From the NCBI GenBank assembly GCA_963585895.1, contig OY757915.1, positions 96,487,905 to 96,551,904 of the forward strand: a DNA stretch of 64,000 nt, given 5' to 3'. Shown here one piece after another: positions 26,173-41,319 of the stretch (position 1 is the stretch's first letter; each line of letters opens with the position of its first letter). This stretch comes from Sepioteuthis lessoniana. Its lineage: Eukaryota; Mollusca; Cephalopoda; Myopsida; Loliginidae. The position numbers were made by a program, and so were the translations under genes. The notes under the pieces are model-generated. The model had not been told where the DNA came from. It did not search any database and worked only from the letters and a program-made list of their open reading frames with translations.

Positions 26173-29100
26173 AAAAAAAAGTCAACCCAGATATTGGGGA
26201 GGGGGAGAGGGGGTGATATCTAAAATACAGAAATTGTATTGGTTAGATTTCATTAACAAGTTTACTGAAAACTCATTTACAAAGCTTAGAAATTTGCCAC
26301 AAGGTCAAGTGTATGGGAGCACCCAGAGAGAATGGAACTAACAATAGCCTGCTAGCCAAGCTCAATAATGATTATGTTAAGGTACGCTAAAACTAAGCTT
26401 AGATGTTGATCTGGTTGACTCCTTGGAGAACAGAGCAGCAATCACGGTGGGTCAGTGATACTTTTTTTTTATATATATCTATCTCAAGTAGTTTTCTAAA
26501 AGTATAGTCACTAATCCAATGGGTTTGAATTCAAAGCTTTCCCTTCTAATAGAAGGCTAGAGATCCCAGTTTACTCTATAATTTATCTATAGTCAGGAGA
26601 GAAAAAGATTTTTAAGTGCAGTAGCATGAAATGAAATACTAACATCCTAATTTAGGATTTGAACTTTATTTACCATGATGATAATGAATTTTCCAACTTG
26701 AGATTCGATACGTTCAAAAGAATGGGCCATCTAATGAAGATCAAACTCACTATCCACCAATAATTGTACTGTGAAACTAGTTTGCTGCTGATTTGACAAT
26801 GAGGTGACCACTGGTAATCCAGTATAAATAGAAATGATTACAGTAGTGTTTCCCAACCTTTTTGTGCAAATGTTCATTCAAAACACTTGGTGGTGGTGGT
26901 GGGGTAGTCCCCATGGCATAGTGGCAAACATAATGGACTGAGGAATTGTAGTAAGCAAGTTTGAACTCCAGTATTTACTATTATCATCACTTATGGACTA
27001 ATACCCTTGTCAATGTACTTAATTCAGTGGTGAATAGCAATTATATAAAATAAAAATTATAGTTCTAATTTCAGATCAAGATTCAACTAATAACTTGTTT
27101 CTATATTTAAGTTGTTTTTTTAAAACTAATCCATGTAGTTGTATAGCATAAAAAATAGCTAATCACTGAATATTTTAGATATTCTTAATAGAAAGTGTTC
27201 ATCTTTTCACAATAAGACTTATATGAAGATTGATTATTTAAATTACCTTGTGGGATTTAATCAATACAGAAATAAAGCATATATTTCTATGCCTTGACTA
27301 GTCTTCCCACACAGTTTGTGAGGTTAAAGTGTGTGTGTGAGTGCGTGTAAGATTTCACCTCAATATTTTTAACTGAATGTTTAATTCTCAAAGTTATTTT
27401 GAGAACGTGGTAGATATACTGATTTGCTATGACAGTGTTTTGCTGATAAATTTTTGGATATACTTGTTCCATATAACAATGTAGCAAGAGAAATCATGCA
27501 CACAGCAGCTCAAAGCGTGCATGAATATGTCTGGCATGTAAAATGAGATCAGGGAGAGAAATGGGCAATTGGGAAGATCAAATTCACATCCTCCCTGATC
27601 GTGAATGACGTTAGTGCGCATGTAAATTACCACATTGTGCGATTGACCTGGATGTGGCATTTTGGCATGATTATATAAGTCATGCCTGAATGCACTGGAG
27701 GGAGAAAGCATTTTGAGTCTCGGCAATGCACGACAAGAGATGAGTTTGGGTGTAGGGCTGCTAGAGAAGATTGTTGAGTAAGAAAAAGGAATATTTTCAG
27801 CGTAGAAACTCGGCTGCCCACCTTCTACTAAAGAAATTGATTCCACGTGTTCTTTTTTTCTTTTCTTTCTGTTGCTGAGGAGGCATACCATCCACCCACC
27901 TCTTTCAGGTTTGTAACCTTAAATTTTGAGAAACAGGATCAGTGGATGACGCTAAACATTGCAGAAGGTCAGAAAAGCTATCAGAAGAGAAACACCGATA
28001 TTTATAACATGTACAGCAGTCCAAGAAAATAATAAAAGTTAGCACAGCAGAAAGATATTTACTCCATCAGAAAATAAAACTCTTCCTATACAAAATAATG
28101 TTAACTACTGAAAGCAAACGATCATGAAAAGTGACAGCACTATTGCAGATAGAAGTATACTCTTCAATCAATTAAACAGTGTTGGATGCGACATTCTTTT
28201 ACCGATGAAATATAGTTCATCTCTCAGATTGTGTTAATTTGCAAAACAAGATCAGTCATCTTATAACCCTCAGTTTGCACGAAATGCCTCAACATGATCA
28301 AGGTCGGACAAAGGGGATGCAATTTCTAGACGCTGAGTTGTTGGCCCCTATTTTCTTCATGAACACACAGTAAGCACTATTGTTCATGGGTCAGATGAAA
28401 AATGAGAAAATTAATTACTCATGATTTTAAACAGGATAGCGCTACTATCCACATATCTCAGATTCATGCAAGTTTTGGAATTTTTTGCAAACCACATCAT
28501 TTCCAAAGACACATGGGAGACCACCCCTTCAGGATTGCTAGATCTAAATTCAGACTTATCAAGAGAGAGCAGTATAATCGACAGTGTATCAAGATCTGCA
28601 CATACTGGATGACTTGAAACACTGGACACTATTGCTGCTTTCAAGTGAGCAACTGATTGCAGTGTTCAGAAACAAGGATGCAAACCTGTATTGATGCTAA
28701 TGTCTCACTTTCAACATTGTTCATAATTTTTTATTCATATTCTCTAGTATTATTCTATATTGAAATAAGTCAGTTAATAAAACTATAACTGCATAGTGAC
28801 TTTCTAATCACCGTATAAGAAAAAAAAAAAAAAAAGAAAAAAAAGCACGCTGAGTGGGATAGTTGTTATAATACAATCACAAGTAATCATTTTGAATTAA
28901 GTTACTTAACTTTGTAGAAAGTTCTAAAAGAATTTTAGGAAGATAAGGATAGGAGTTAAAACTGTATAACATTATCATACTTTAATATGATCATATTCAA
29001 ATACAAAAAAGCCCCATCTTAAAGGAAAAACTGCATACATTTGGTGACTTAGAGTTTATTTGCCCATTAAGAATCACCAAGCTATGATTGCAAAACTGTT

Positions 29101-29215
29101 CATACAACTGCTTCTCTACTTATGATGGGTTCAGAGAAACATTGATACTAACTTAACACCTTAGCTATCTTTTAGTATAAAAGCCATTCTCATTTATTTT
29201 GTTCATAATAATAAA

Positions 29216-29251
<36 letters not shown>

Positions 29252-30364
29252 GTAAAATAAAAAAATAAGTAGAATTAAAAAATAAAAATAATGAATAAAA
29301 TACAAAGTGAAACACCAAGAGATGTTAACACACAAGACTGGAGGGATACTGATACCTTATCAGCTCTGTATAAGTTTTGTATAGCATTGTTGAGAGAAAA
29401 AAAATTTACGTTATCGAAACTATTCAGCTATACCTTTTATTTTAAAAGGTTATGATAGCAGATACAAGTACTGAGATTTTTGAAATCCCAAGGCATTATT
29501 TTAAACTAGGCCTCAAAAACACTGAAACTGCTCAAGGTATTTAAATAAGAAAAGCAAGCAATATCTGATTATACTGGTTAAGCATTTTGAGGTTGGTGAC
29601 TTGTTCCTTGAAAACACATTACATCTGAAAACTTATAAGTAGGATCATCTAAAGATCTGAATAGCATATGAATTTCAAGAACAGTATAAAAAATAAATAT
29701 ACTTTTGATATACCCAAATATCAAGGGGGGGGGTACGGGAATAAATATAAAATAAAAATTTTAGCTAAATTGAATTTTACAAGTTAACATTAGCATCTAA
29801 TACTTACTTTAGTGTTAGGCATATTTATCAGATGAACAAAATCTACAGGTGTCAGAAAGAAGTAAATATTTTATATTATTCTTCTCTAGTTAAGTAGATT
29901 TGTTTTGAATAGGAATGTATAAGAGATTTTATTATCCTGCAGGATACTGGATATAGACGCTGCCAAACAGTATCTATAATACAAGCAAATTAAAAAATTA
30001 AACTTTGAATGCCGACAGGTGAAACAAACACCAGATTCATTAGCTACAAACATTTCAAAGAAATCAGTAAATATAGATCATGTCTACACAAGCAAAAAGA
30101 TTTTTTAGGGGTTTAAAGAGGATTAATTAGATGCAACTATAGTCGAATGAAGTTACGCTTCTCCAAAATTGAATTGATATCAAATTTCTTGCCAGAAATC
30201 ACCAATCTCTTCACACACACACAAACACACACACAAATGTGTGAAAACAAATGACTGATAAATTGTCAAAATTACATAGCAATACTTGAAACCATTTCAT
30301 GGTGGGGACCCCCCCCCCACCAAAAAAAGCAGTTCAGGCTTATTTTAAAATGTTAACAAAATGT

Positions 30365-30400
<36 letters not shown>

Positions 30401-32498
30401 TATGATTTGTAAACAGGAATTGGTATTGATAACCTACAATAGTTGATATGCCATAAAACTAATCCACACACTTCAAGAAATGAAGATTTTTTTTTTTTGT
30501 AGTTATTTTAGTATATTCAAAATAGTTTTTCAAGTTGATATGCTAGCTTACTGAATGGATATTTTTACATAAGTTGGCTGAGCATTGTCAAGGATGATCC
30601 AAAGACTCTTTTCAATAGCTATTGTATCAAGATGTAGGGGAGGATGTGCCTTTCCAGGGTTGGTTGGGTTTTACAGCATATCAACCTTTGTAGGTTATTT
30701 AATGCTAAATTCATTTTTATGTAAATAATCAGTTCTATTTCAAACAATTCAGTTTAGCATAAGCACACAGTTTAAATGCAAGTACAGTTTAATTGTGAAA
30801 AACATTTTTATTTGAAGCTATTCAGTTTAGTTGAGCAGTTCTAATTCAGCTAGTTCAGTTTAGTATAAGTACAGATTTTGTTTACACACAGTTAAATGTC
30901 AACAGTTCTATATTAAACAAATCAGTTTAGTGAAAGTACAGTTTCAATGTCAAAAAAAACCAAAAAAAAACCAGTCCATTTCAAACAATTCAGTTTAGCA
31001 TAAGTATGCCGTTAGTTCTATTTAACCCATAGATAGGGCCCTATCAGGTGCTACTACGCTGGGCCAGTGTGGACCTGGGAGCAATGGCAATGAAGGGGTA
31101 CTCCACATTCCCCAAAGCCCCAGCATTACAGGAACCTCACTATCAGACTGTTCAGTGTCATATCTAAGACACTCACTGGGGGGGGGGTCTTACCCCCTCT
31201 GCAGAGGTGCAGTCAGTGTATTCTACAGCCCCAGCCAACTGGGCAAGCCTTTCCCTGGATTGCTCTACTTGTCCTTGTAAGATACAGATCAAGGATGAGT
31301 AAGGAGGCATTAAGTACTATTTTTGAGCCTTTAGTAGGACTCAACCTGGGATTGAATTCCGGGTCTATTGGCGAACACTAAACCATTATGCAGTGCAATA
31401 TTTAAAATAGCAGAAACCTAGATTCATTCCAGTCAGCTGTTTTAAAATTCAAATATATATTTATAATGAATATAGTACACACATTAAACTTGAAATTTTG
31501 ACTCTCGGGGCTCCAGGATGCAGAATATATAAAATCTGTTATTCAACAGATGGCTATATTGTTACTAGGCAACAGCACTGTAGAAATGGGATACTCCAGA
31601 TGGTGTAGGGGCCATTCAGGTAAGTGGCCTTTTAAGTATACTGGCCACTTGGGGTTCAAGGGGTAAATAATTCCATATATCTAACATTAAGCCATTTTAA
31701 GGAAATTTTGAATATTTCAAAGCTGGAATCTGAAGGATTTGAATTAAATTTTTTTATCATTACTACTAAGAATAACTTTGGTTCGAGAATTCAAACCAAT
31801 ATTTTTATCATTTGTTATATTCTGTAAGAAAACTCATTTTAAAATCTTTATTCCCCACCCCCATTTTAAAGTATGAAATTTAAATTCTGTAGTTTAGAAA
31901 AAATTAAAAACTGAATAGAACACAAAATTCTTGAAGGTTTCAACTCATCAAAATTAAATATTAAATGATAACACAAGAGACATTCACCAGATAATAGTAT
32001 TTGCATTAAAATATTGAACTAACTATTTTTATAAACGAGTATTTCAATTTTATTTTCTGAAAAGGCAATATTTGTTTATATTGACATCTTTTACATATTT
32101 AAAAAAATATTTTTCTCCTTTTGAGGTGTGGTCATTTACTAAGCTTAGTTTGGCACAAGGCCAGTAAGAATCAAATGCACCATTAATAGTCTGCAAGCCT
32201 AGTTTGCTATTAATCCTCCCAGACACCCATAAATCTAAGCATAGAATAGCAATGGATCTTTGAAACTAGTCTAAGTGCCCTTTTTATGGATAGAGATAAA
32301 GTATACCTAATTGAAAGGGTTGGATATAAATACCCCCCCCCAAATACAACAAAAAAGCACTCTTAACAGGTGAATTATTAAAAGCCTGAAATGTATGAAT
32401 TATAGTTTATCACCATGTTGCAATATCTTATCCAGAAAAGAACATTAAATATATTAACCAACATGAAAAAAAAACTAGAAAGATATCTGAATGGAGAA

Positions 32499-32573
<75 letters not shown>

Positions 32574-35500
32574 CCTCAATAGTTGTTTTTTTTTAATGAA
32601 AATTTACAAGTCTTCCAGGAATAAAAGTTAGGAAACGCACACATTTAATTAAGATAATCCAGTGGTCTATTTTGATTGGCTGATTGTTTGTAAATAACAA
32701 AGTCACATGTTAGGAAGAAGCTAATGATAGAGATGGTCAATATCATTCTACCCTGACATCTAAATATAAAATGCAAAGAGGTAGATATTTTAGTTTTATA
32801 AAAGACCAAATATATTTCAACATGTTCATATGGAAACTATTTCATAAACAGACAATACTTATATTCAAATCTACACCCAAATTTAAACTAATGCTGGTCT
32901 CGTATATAAGTGTCAGTAAACATGTTTTCACTAACTCAATCATTCATTTCTTGACCTTATTCAAGTACTGTTTGCATATCGAGGTCTAGTTCAGTGCCAG
33001 CTTTACAAGCTTACACAAAATGGTGGTTGTGTGTGGGGGGGGGAAGCATCCACAAAGTAATAAAGGTGATGACAACTAGACAAAATGAGATTTCTATTCA
33101 CCTTGTTGATTCAAACATCCAAATCTTTTTCAAATCCTTGTAAATAACTTGCTAATTCATATTTTTGTATGTAGTTTTCTCTACCCATGACCCAAGTCAT
33201 ACCCCCCCCCCGAAAAAAAAAACCACACACAGATTTCATGGCAGAATTAAGGCTGCCCAAGTATATGTACTTTTAGGAAGCAGCACAAATACAGATAGCC
33301 GAGGTGATAGAGATATCGGCTGACTTATTGCTTAATGGCATATCAACCCTTGAGATATATATGAAAGATCTATCCTCAGGTCATATTTAGGTGACCATTT
33401 GGATGATAGATGGGTTTGGTTGGGTTTTATGGCCTATCAACCATCATAGGTTAAATAATGCTAAATCCTCTTTATACATGTTAAATATATAATTAGTAAA
33501 CATTCTGTTAACATTTTTAAACGAGCTGAGCTCAGCACCTCCACGGTTTCAAGTACTGCTATTATCACTAACAATTCAATTAAACATCAGTTATTTATTC
33601 ACATACCCGAAACCCAAGTATAAAAAATATATATACAAGGATCCACTGAAAGCATAGGATAACCAAGACATGCTCCTAGAATGTGACCAAATGATTGGTT
33701 GGTTGTGTTTTATGGTATAGTCAAACCTTGTAGGTTAATGGTAAATCTTTATACATATATATTAGATATGATTTGTAAATGAATGGTTTTTAGGTAACAA
33801 TTTTTAAATGAGCCAGGGCTTATTTGTTTGCACACAGTTAAATGGTTTCAATGCTATTTAACTTTAATTCTATTCAACACCATTTCCATCAGTTGCACAC
33901 AGTTAAATTGCTCCAAGTATTGCTATGTATAACCAATAATTTAATTCAACACAAATCATTTGTTAATAGTTAAATGGTTTCAAGTATAGAAAATGATTAA
34001 ATATTTCTATTTGATCAATGGACAGGACACTAACAGGTACTACCACTCCAGATCAGAGTGGACCTGGGAGTAATGTCAATGAAGGGTTACTCCACATTCT
34101 CTAAAGCTCCAGGACTCGAGACTCACCAGATAGTTTAGTGTCTCCAGGACATTCATTGGGGAGGGTTTTACCTCTCTGCAGAAAATACAGTTGGTATATT
34201 CTACAGCCCCTAATGACTGGGCTGTGACCAAACAAGTTATTTTTCGACAGTTTTCCCAAGTGGCCCACACACTCCTTCCATAGGTGTTGCAGTGCTTGTA
34301 TCTCATTGGTCAAAAGCATCAAAAGTAGATATAATGCCACCATATAAACTTTTTAGCTAATCTTGACTAGCAGTTTGGGAGAAATGTTTAGCAATTCCTA
34401 ACTGCTGTTAAATCTGACAAGATTAACATCACAAATTGTGTTTCTACTTAGAAGAAAACGTAACTGCCACATTTGAAAATTATAGACATTAATTTTTGGC
34501 AACAAAAAAAAAAACCCCCAAACAAACCCCAAAACCGAGTCCAGCTGATTGTTATTAATTTAAATGTTTTTGTTAGTCTTTATTCATTGTATGCTTATGG
34601 AGGAAACTTCTAAGTCACATTGTGCTTTATATACAAGTAGATGCTTATTAGCTAACTTTAAAAAAGGTTTAATTAACTTTGTATAAAGTTAATGTTTATA
34701 ATTATCTTAAACTCATCACAAAACAATTATACTGACCTTAAATTGTTCTTGATCCTTGTCAAAATACTGCTACATTGTTTTTCAGATATGTCAAAATTTA
34801 GTTTAGATATTCAATTATACAAATTTATTTATATATATATATATATATATCAATTATTTTTGGATAATATTTATATATCTTTGCTTTTGTCATCAGTTGA
34901 TGTCAGATGAGAGATTTAGTTAGAGCACAAAAAAAAAAAAAAAAAAAAAAAAAAAAGAAGCTTAATGGTAAATTAGGATGGTACCTATCAGATAGAGCAT
35001 TATAAAGAAACTCAGGAGATGAATTGTCTGCTACTCAAAAACGTGGTATACAGCTCTTTCACAAATCTAATGAACAAAAGCAATAGGATAAATAGAAATA
35101 TTTCTTCAGTTACTTTTTGATCGTTTTCAATGAGTTTTATGGTAAGGTGAAGTATTTGAAAAGAAAAAAAAATGAATTGGTGATGTAGCATATTGAATGA
35201 AAATTATTTTCTGACATTCAAATCATTTACAGTCTATTGTAGATGTCCCACATAGAGCTCACCATTTGGGAGATAAGGGTTAAGTATGGGTGTGAGTATT
35301 ACAAACTAGCCATTATTGCTTCAGTTAAGTATTTTTTCTCTACACACATTATATAATAGAAAATATTCTTAGCCATGCTTGAGTATTATAGAAATAAAGA
35401 GCAGCTATATAAAACTAAGGTCTAAGTGACATGGCTTTGGTACGTTTACCGCTAAGACAAAAACTTAGCAAACTGTTGTGGCACTTTGTTGCATTACAGA

Positions 35501-38105
35501 TATTAATTATTTATAATTAGCAGGACTTACCCATATTACATACAAGTTGTAAGATGGTCATTATTAAGTAAATAAATAAATAAAAAGGAAGTACAGCCAC
35601 TTATTAAAAGTTTGGGATAATTATTTGTAAAGGATAAAAAATTCTTTACTTAGGGTTAAAATCTGTTGTATATAGGTTCTAGCTGGTCATACAACCTTTG
35701 CTTGTCCATGTGCAGGGGTCCACAGGAGTACATTGCTTATGAGTTTGTTCTTTCTTCTCCAGCAGTGTCTCGCATGTCTGGTTTGCCTAACTTGGATAGT
35801 TTTCATGATGGGTGGTAGGTGGCTGTACAGCTGCCATTTTTTTTAAGGAAGGGGGGGTCAACTCCAGGACTTGTTCAATATTGCTGGCAGCATCCCCATA
35901 TGGTTAGTGTCCATGCAGTGCATCCATATAGCAGTATCGACACGACTGCTGCTTGGAAAAAAACTATTTTATTTAATCGATCAGGTCTAACCTCCATATG
36001 ACAGATGGCCACTCGAGAGCTGTCCATGTGTTTGCTAGTCACGAGGTATGCAAACCTGTCCACTAGTTTCAGAGGACCACCCTTCATTGTGGAGAGGTCT
36101 CCTCTTTGATTAAGGCTCACGTATTCAATTTTTGCCTGCATTGACATGGAAGCCTATGCCACCTGCTGCTCATTCTTTGGAGGGAGGCCGTAAGTGAGAA
36201 GTATTTGCTTCATCTTCTGTGTATGGAGTCAAATGCCTTGGTTGGTTGGTTGGTTTTAGGACATATCAACTTTTGTAGGTTATTTAATGCAAAATCCATT
36301 TTTATATACAAATAATCAGTTCTATTTCAAACAATTCAGTTTAGCATAAATAGTTTCAATGTTAAAACAGTTCCATATACAAAAACAGTTCCATTTCAAA
36401 CAATTCAGTTTAGCATAAGTACACAGTTTAATTGTCAAAAACATTTCTATTTCAAGCAATTCAGTTTAGTCAAACAGTTCTAATTTAACTAATTCAGTTT
36501 TGTATAAGTATAGTTTTTTGTCAATACACAGTTAAATGTCAAAATAGTTCATTTCAAACAATTCAGTTTAGTGTAAGGATGCATTTTACATGTCAAAACA
36601 GTTCTATTTCAAGCAGTTTAGTTTAGCAGAGGAATACAGTTTAAATATCAAAACAATTTAATTTGACCCATAGATGGAATCCTATCAGGTGCTACCACTC
36701 CTGGTCAGAGTGGAGCAGGGAGAAAGAGCACACTGCATTCCCCAAAGCTCCAGCATCACTGGAACCTCACCATCAAATTGTTAAGTATCATATCCCAGAC
36801 ACTTGAAGTGAGGGAGTGTCCTTACTCATCTGCAGAGGTTCAGTGAGTGTATTTTACGGCCCCTGCTGACTAGGCAATCAAATGCCTTTGAGAAGTCGAT
36901 GAATAAGTGTTGCTTAGGTTTTTTGCACAAACACCTAGAATTCGACAAATAGTCAAAATTTGTCATGCCGTAGATAGATTTCTGAAAGCCATTTTTGGTT
37001 CTTCGTCAGCATTTTCTCAATTTTGGGTTCTATGTGGTTGTGTAGTAGAGCATGGTAGATCTTGGCTGCTATGGATGTGAGGGTTATACCTTGGTAATTC
37101 TTGGCAATTCCAAGGTCACCTTTCTTGGGGAAAGGGAGGATGCATTCCTTTGTCCATCTGTCTATTGTGTTCTGGTTGTATATGGCATTACAGTATCAGA
37201 ACAGTATGTCATCTAATTATCTTTTCTTCCACAGTTCTGAGGGTATTTTGTCAAACCCTGCCGCTTTCCTATTTTTGAATTTTTCTTCGTACCAAGTCAA
37301 GTTCTTACATAAACGGTCCTAGTTTGATGTCTAGTTGATTAAAAATGGTTTTAATTATTGCTATCTAACACTAATTATTCAATTCAATACTTCATTTGTA
37401 CACAGTCAAATGGTTCCAAGTATTGCTATGTGATACAAATAATTCAATTTAGGCACACTGTTATAGGGTTTTAAGTATTGCTATTTAACACTAATAATTC
37501 TATTCAATATTATTTATTTGCACAGTTTAATGGTTTTAAGTATTGTTAAGTGATACAAATAATTCAATTAGACACCAGTTATTTGTTTACACACAGTTGA
37601 AGTGATCAAAACAGTTCTATTTCTAACAATTCAATCTAGCATAAGTCATTTGTTAACACAAATGTCAAACAGTTCTATTTGACCCATAGATAGGACCATA
37701 TCAGGTGTTATCACTCTGGGTCAGAGTAAACCTGGGAGCAGATGGCAATGAAGGGGTACTCCACATTCTCCAAAGGTCTAGGATTGGAGCCTCACTATTA
37801 GATTGTTGAGTGTCATATCCAGGACACTTGTTGGAGAGAGGTCTTACCCCTCTGCAGAGATGTAGTTGGTGTATTCTACAGTCTCAGGTGACTGGGCTGC
37901 CTTTTATAGCGGAAAGAACAATAAGGTTGGTTTGGTTTGATGGCATATCAACCCTTGCATGTTATTTAATGCCAAGTCTTATTTATACATATTAAATATG
38001 ATCTCTAAACAGTTTGTAGGTAACATTTTAAATAAGTCAGAGCTCATTTGGTTTGCACAGTAAAAATGGTTTCATGTATTGCCATTTAACACTAATATTA
38101 ATTTG

Positions 38106-38173
<68 letters not shown>

Positions 38174-41100
38174 CAGTTCAGGTCAACATAAGTCATTTGT
38201 TTGCACAGTTAATTGGTTTTAAGTATAGTAAATAATTAGTTCTATTTGATCCATAGATGGGATCCCAACAGATACCACTCTAAGTTAGAGTGGACCTGAG
38301 AGTAATGGCACTGAAGTGTTACTCCACATTCTCTAAAGCTCTAGGACTGGAGCCTCACTGTCAAATGGTTAAGTGTCATATTCAGGACACTCATTAAGGG
38401 AGGGTCTTACCTCTCTGTAGTGAATATAGTTGGCATATTCTACAGCTCCAGCTCACTGGAGCTGTGAAAGTTTTAAAAAGTTATCTTAAACATCTTTGTG
38501 AGACTGGTTTCTCAGCTAGAAACTGTTGTAGCCTGAATCTACTTTTTTTTTCTTCTAAAACTGCTGGAAGTTACTTCTCAAGTCAAGCAGATTGTATTAC
38601 TGCCTGTAGCATAAATTCAATGTGAAAATTTAGGATCTTAACATCTGCCAGGGAGAAGAGGATCAAAGTTTAGTATCTATTCCAGCGGCACTGCACCACA
38701 CTAGCTGTTCCTATGCAAAGATTCTGCTACTTCACCATCCTTCTGGATGCTTTTCTTACTACAGTAACTGTCCTTTTTAGGACCAACTACATAGGTATGG
38801 GTCTGAGGCAGACTCCTCTTTGCACATCTGGACAGCCAATGACTGCAGTGACAACCAGCTCGGAGCAGCAATGACTAACCATTTCACAGCTACAACCCAG
38901 GCTGATAACTTGTCAAGTTCAAGTTCAACCTGTCTGACCAACTCAGAAGAGTCCAGTTACCATCAAGCAGTCTATGAGGGACATAACCAGACAAAATTTT
39001 CCCAGTTTTTTAAAAAAAAAACTTATTTTTGTCAAATAAAAATTGGCTCTCAATATAACCACTTTACCTTTGTTCATGAATTAGCCGTTGTCACTGAACA
39101 TTTTGTGGGATCAACATATTCATCAACCCTTCAATAAAGAGTCAATAATACAAAAGATATCATTTGGAGTTTTATGTAATATTGCAAAATAAAATTATAT
39201 ACAAAGTTGCTTGTTTACAAAATCAGTATAGTTTGGTTGCATATCAACCATTGTAGGTTATTAATGCCAAATCCATTTTTAAACAAACAGTTCTATTTCA
39301 AACAATTCCGTTTAAATGCCAAAAGTAAAAAAAATTCAGTTAAGCATAAGGACAGTTTAATTCTATTTGACCTATAGATTGATTAGGGGCTACCACTCTG
39401 GGCCAGAGTGGACCTGGGAACAATGACAATGAAGGGGGTGCTCTGCATTTCCCAAAGCTCCAGTATAACTGGAACTTCACCATCAGATTGTTTAGTGTCA
39501 TATCTAGGACACTCTTTTTGGTGGGGGGCTGGGTTCTTATCCCTCTGCAGAAAAGCCAACTGGGCAACAAAATCAGTATAATCATTGCCATTAATTTTTA
39601 CTAATTTTTCATCTTCCTAATTCTAACTGCTTTTGAACTGGTCATCGTTTCTACAGTGAGGAAAAGCACACAATGGAAACAAGAATAACTTTCTCCCACA
39701 CTGCTTCAGAGAATCCAAGTTCTGTATTAGTTGCTATGCCAAATTGGCTATGAAAGTATGGGTGGTATCATAGAAGTCCAAATAACATCTATAACACCAT
39801 TCAATATTACCATCTATTGGTCAGCATCAATTTTCTTACATATTAAGAGTGATATTTCATCACTTATTTACCTGGGTAAGCTGCAATAAAAAGCAATTAG
39901 AATTAGGGAGGTGAAAGATAATACTTTTCAAAATTAATGATTTACCTGTAAATATAGAAAGGAAAAAACTTCAATAATTGTCAACTTTAATATGTCCATG
40001 GTTTTTTGAAACCAACAGGTGCCAGCAAAGTAGCTGAACTCTAAAACAGTGCCATTTAAAAAAAGGTACGTAGATAGTTTTTTTTCTGGGGGGGGGGATT
40101 CTGTTCAGAAAACTTGAACATGAATGTTCCAGAAATTTCATCCTTTCAAAACAACCTAAGGATTTAGACTTTACTTTAGACAGTGAAACATTTAGGGAAC
40201 AGTTTTCTCTATTCAACATAACTGTCTCAAATTAGTCAAACATGAGGCAGATAACTACATGACATTTTTGTAGGTTTTGTCAACCAAATTTGGAAAGTTT
40301 CAACTGCAGTCACTTCTGGAAGTTAAAATGCTGAACTTCAGTCTCTACACAATGCAGATATTCACACTCGACTACTATCGAAACTTTAGCAGCAGAAAGA
40401 CATTACAATGAAAGATGTCACAACTGAGTGGCAATTTTTACTTAATTGGAAACGCAACATTCATATGCTACAGCAAGCAGTGATATCATCTAACAGCACA
40501 CAAGCAGAAGATACAACAATGCTTCTTTTAGATGGATTGGAGTAAGTAGCATAACTCCTATTTTTGTAAAAATAAATAAATCAAAACAAGCAAACCAGTG
40601 TCAGAAATGTAACTGTCATGGACACAACGAAGGCTTTATCAGAAAGCCAAAACTCTCTGCATACAAAATAATAGAAGGAAAACTAAATTCAAATCAGCTT
40701 AGCTCTACTTAAAAATTATTTTGTGTCACATCCTGTCTGTGAGAATGGTTCGGTAAATACAAGATTTATTGTTTATAATATACTTATTTAGAATTTGTCA
40801 TAAGTTTTCAGTATTTTTGAATGTTTGCTAATTTCCAAAGTTTTATTTTGCAATGATGTATTTTTTGTTAAAGAAATGACATTTTTTTTCCACTCAAGAT
40901 TAATATTTCTATGACGGTTCAATTAATACTTACTGATCTCATATATACATAATAATTTGGCAAAGTTACTTTCTTTGACACATTGGAACCGTATAAGATT
41001 AGGTAGTTTAAGTAACATTGATCTACTTACAATTTATGCACTAGAAACAGAGTTATAATCATCTCGTACAAGTGGCAAAGTGCACTTATGAAGGTGCAAT

Positions 41101-41263
41101 GATAAGTGTTGATTTTACAACGCATTACTCCCCCCCAAGCAAAGTAGACCTTCTGCCTAAGATGACCTTGTTCATTAATATCAAGTCAGGTAGTTCATTC
41201 AAATCAATGGAGAAAAAAATCCACAAGTAGGTAGATATATTGCCACTTGTGCTGGGGGGGGGG

Positions 41264-41319
<56 letters not shown>

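Noticed and set aside
27427-27891. A 154-codon minus-strand gene
   Set aside because: No recognisable family or conserved block and it is embedded in an island of unclear origin; kept only as part of that island.
30656-31246. REP-T as a hAT-type DNA transposon because of the 8-bp duplication
   Set aside because: Other copies have 10-, 11- and 13-bp duplications and the element lacks terminal inverted repeats.
38106-38169. CRISPR-like or other spaced repeat array
   Set aside because: It is a plain (CA)n tract in a eukaryotic intron; no spaced repeats were found anywhere in the window.
40374-40556. A nested plus-strand gene exon ending at GTAAGT
   Set aside because: There is no acceptor with a polypyrimidine tract and no partner exon nearby; chance is likely.
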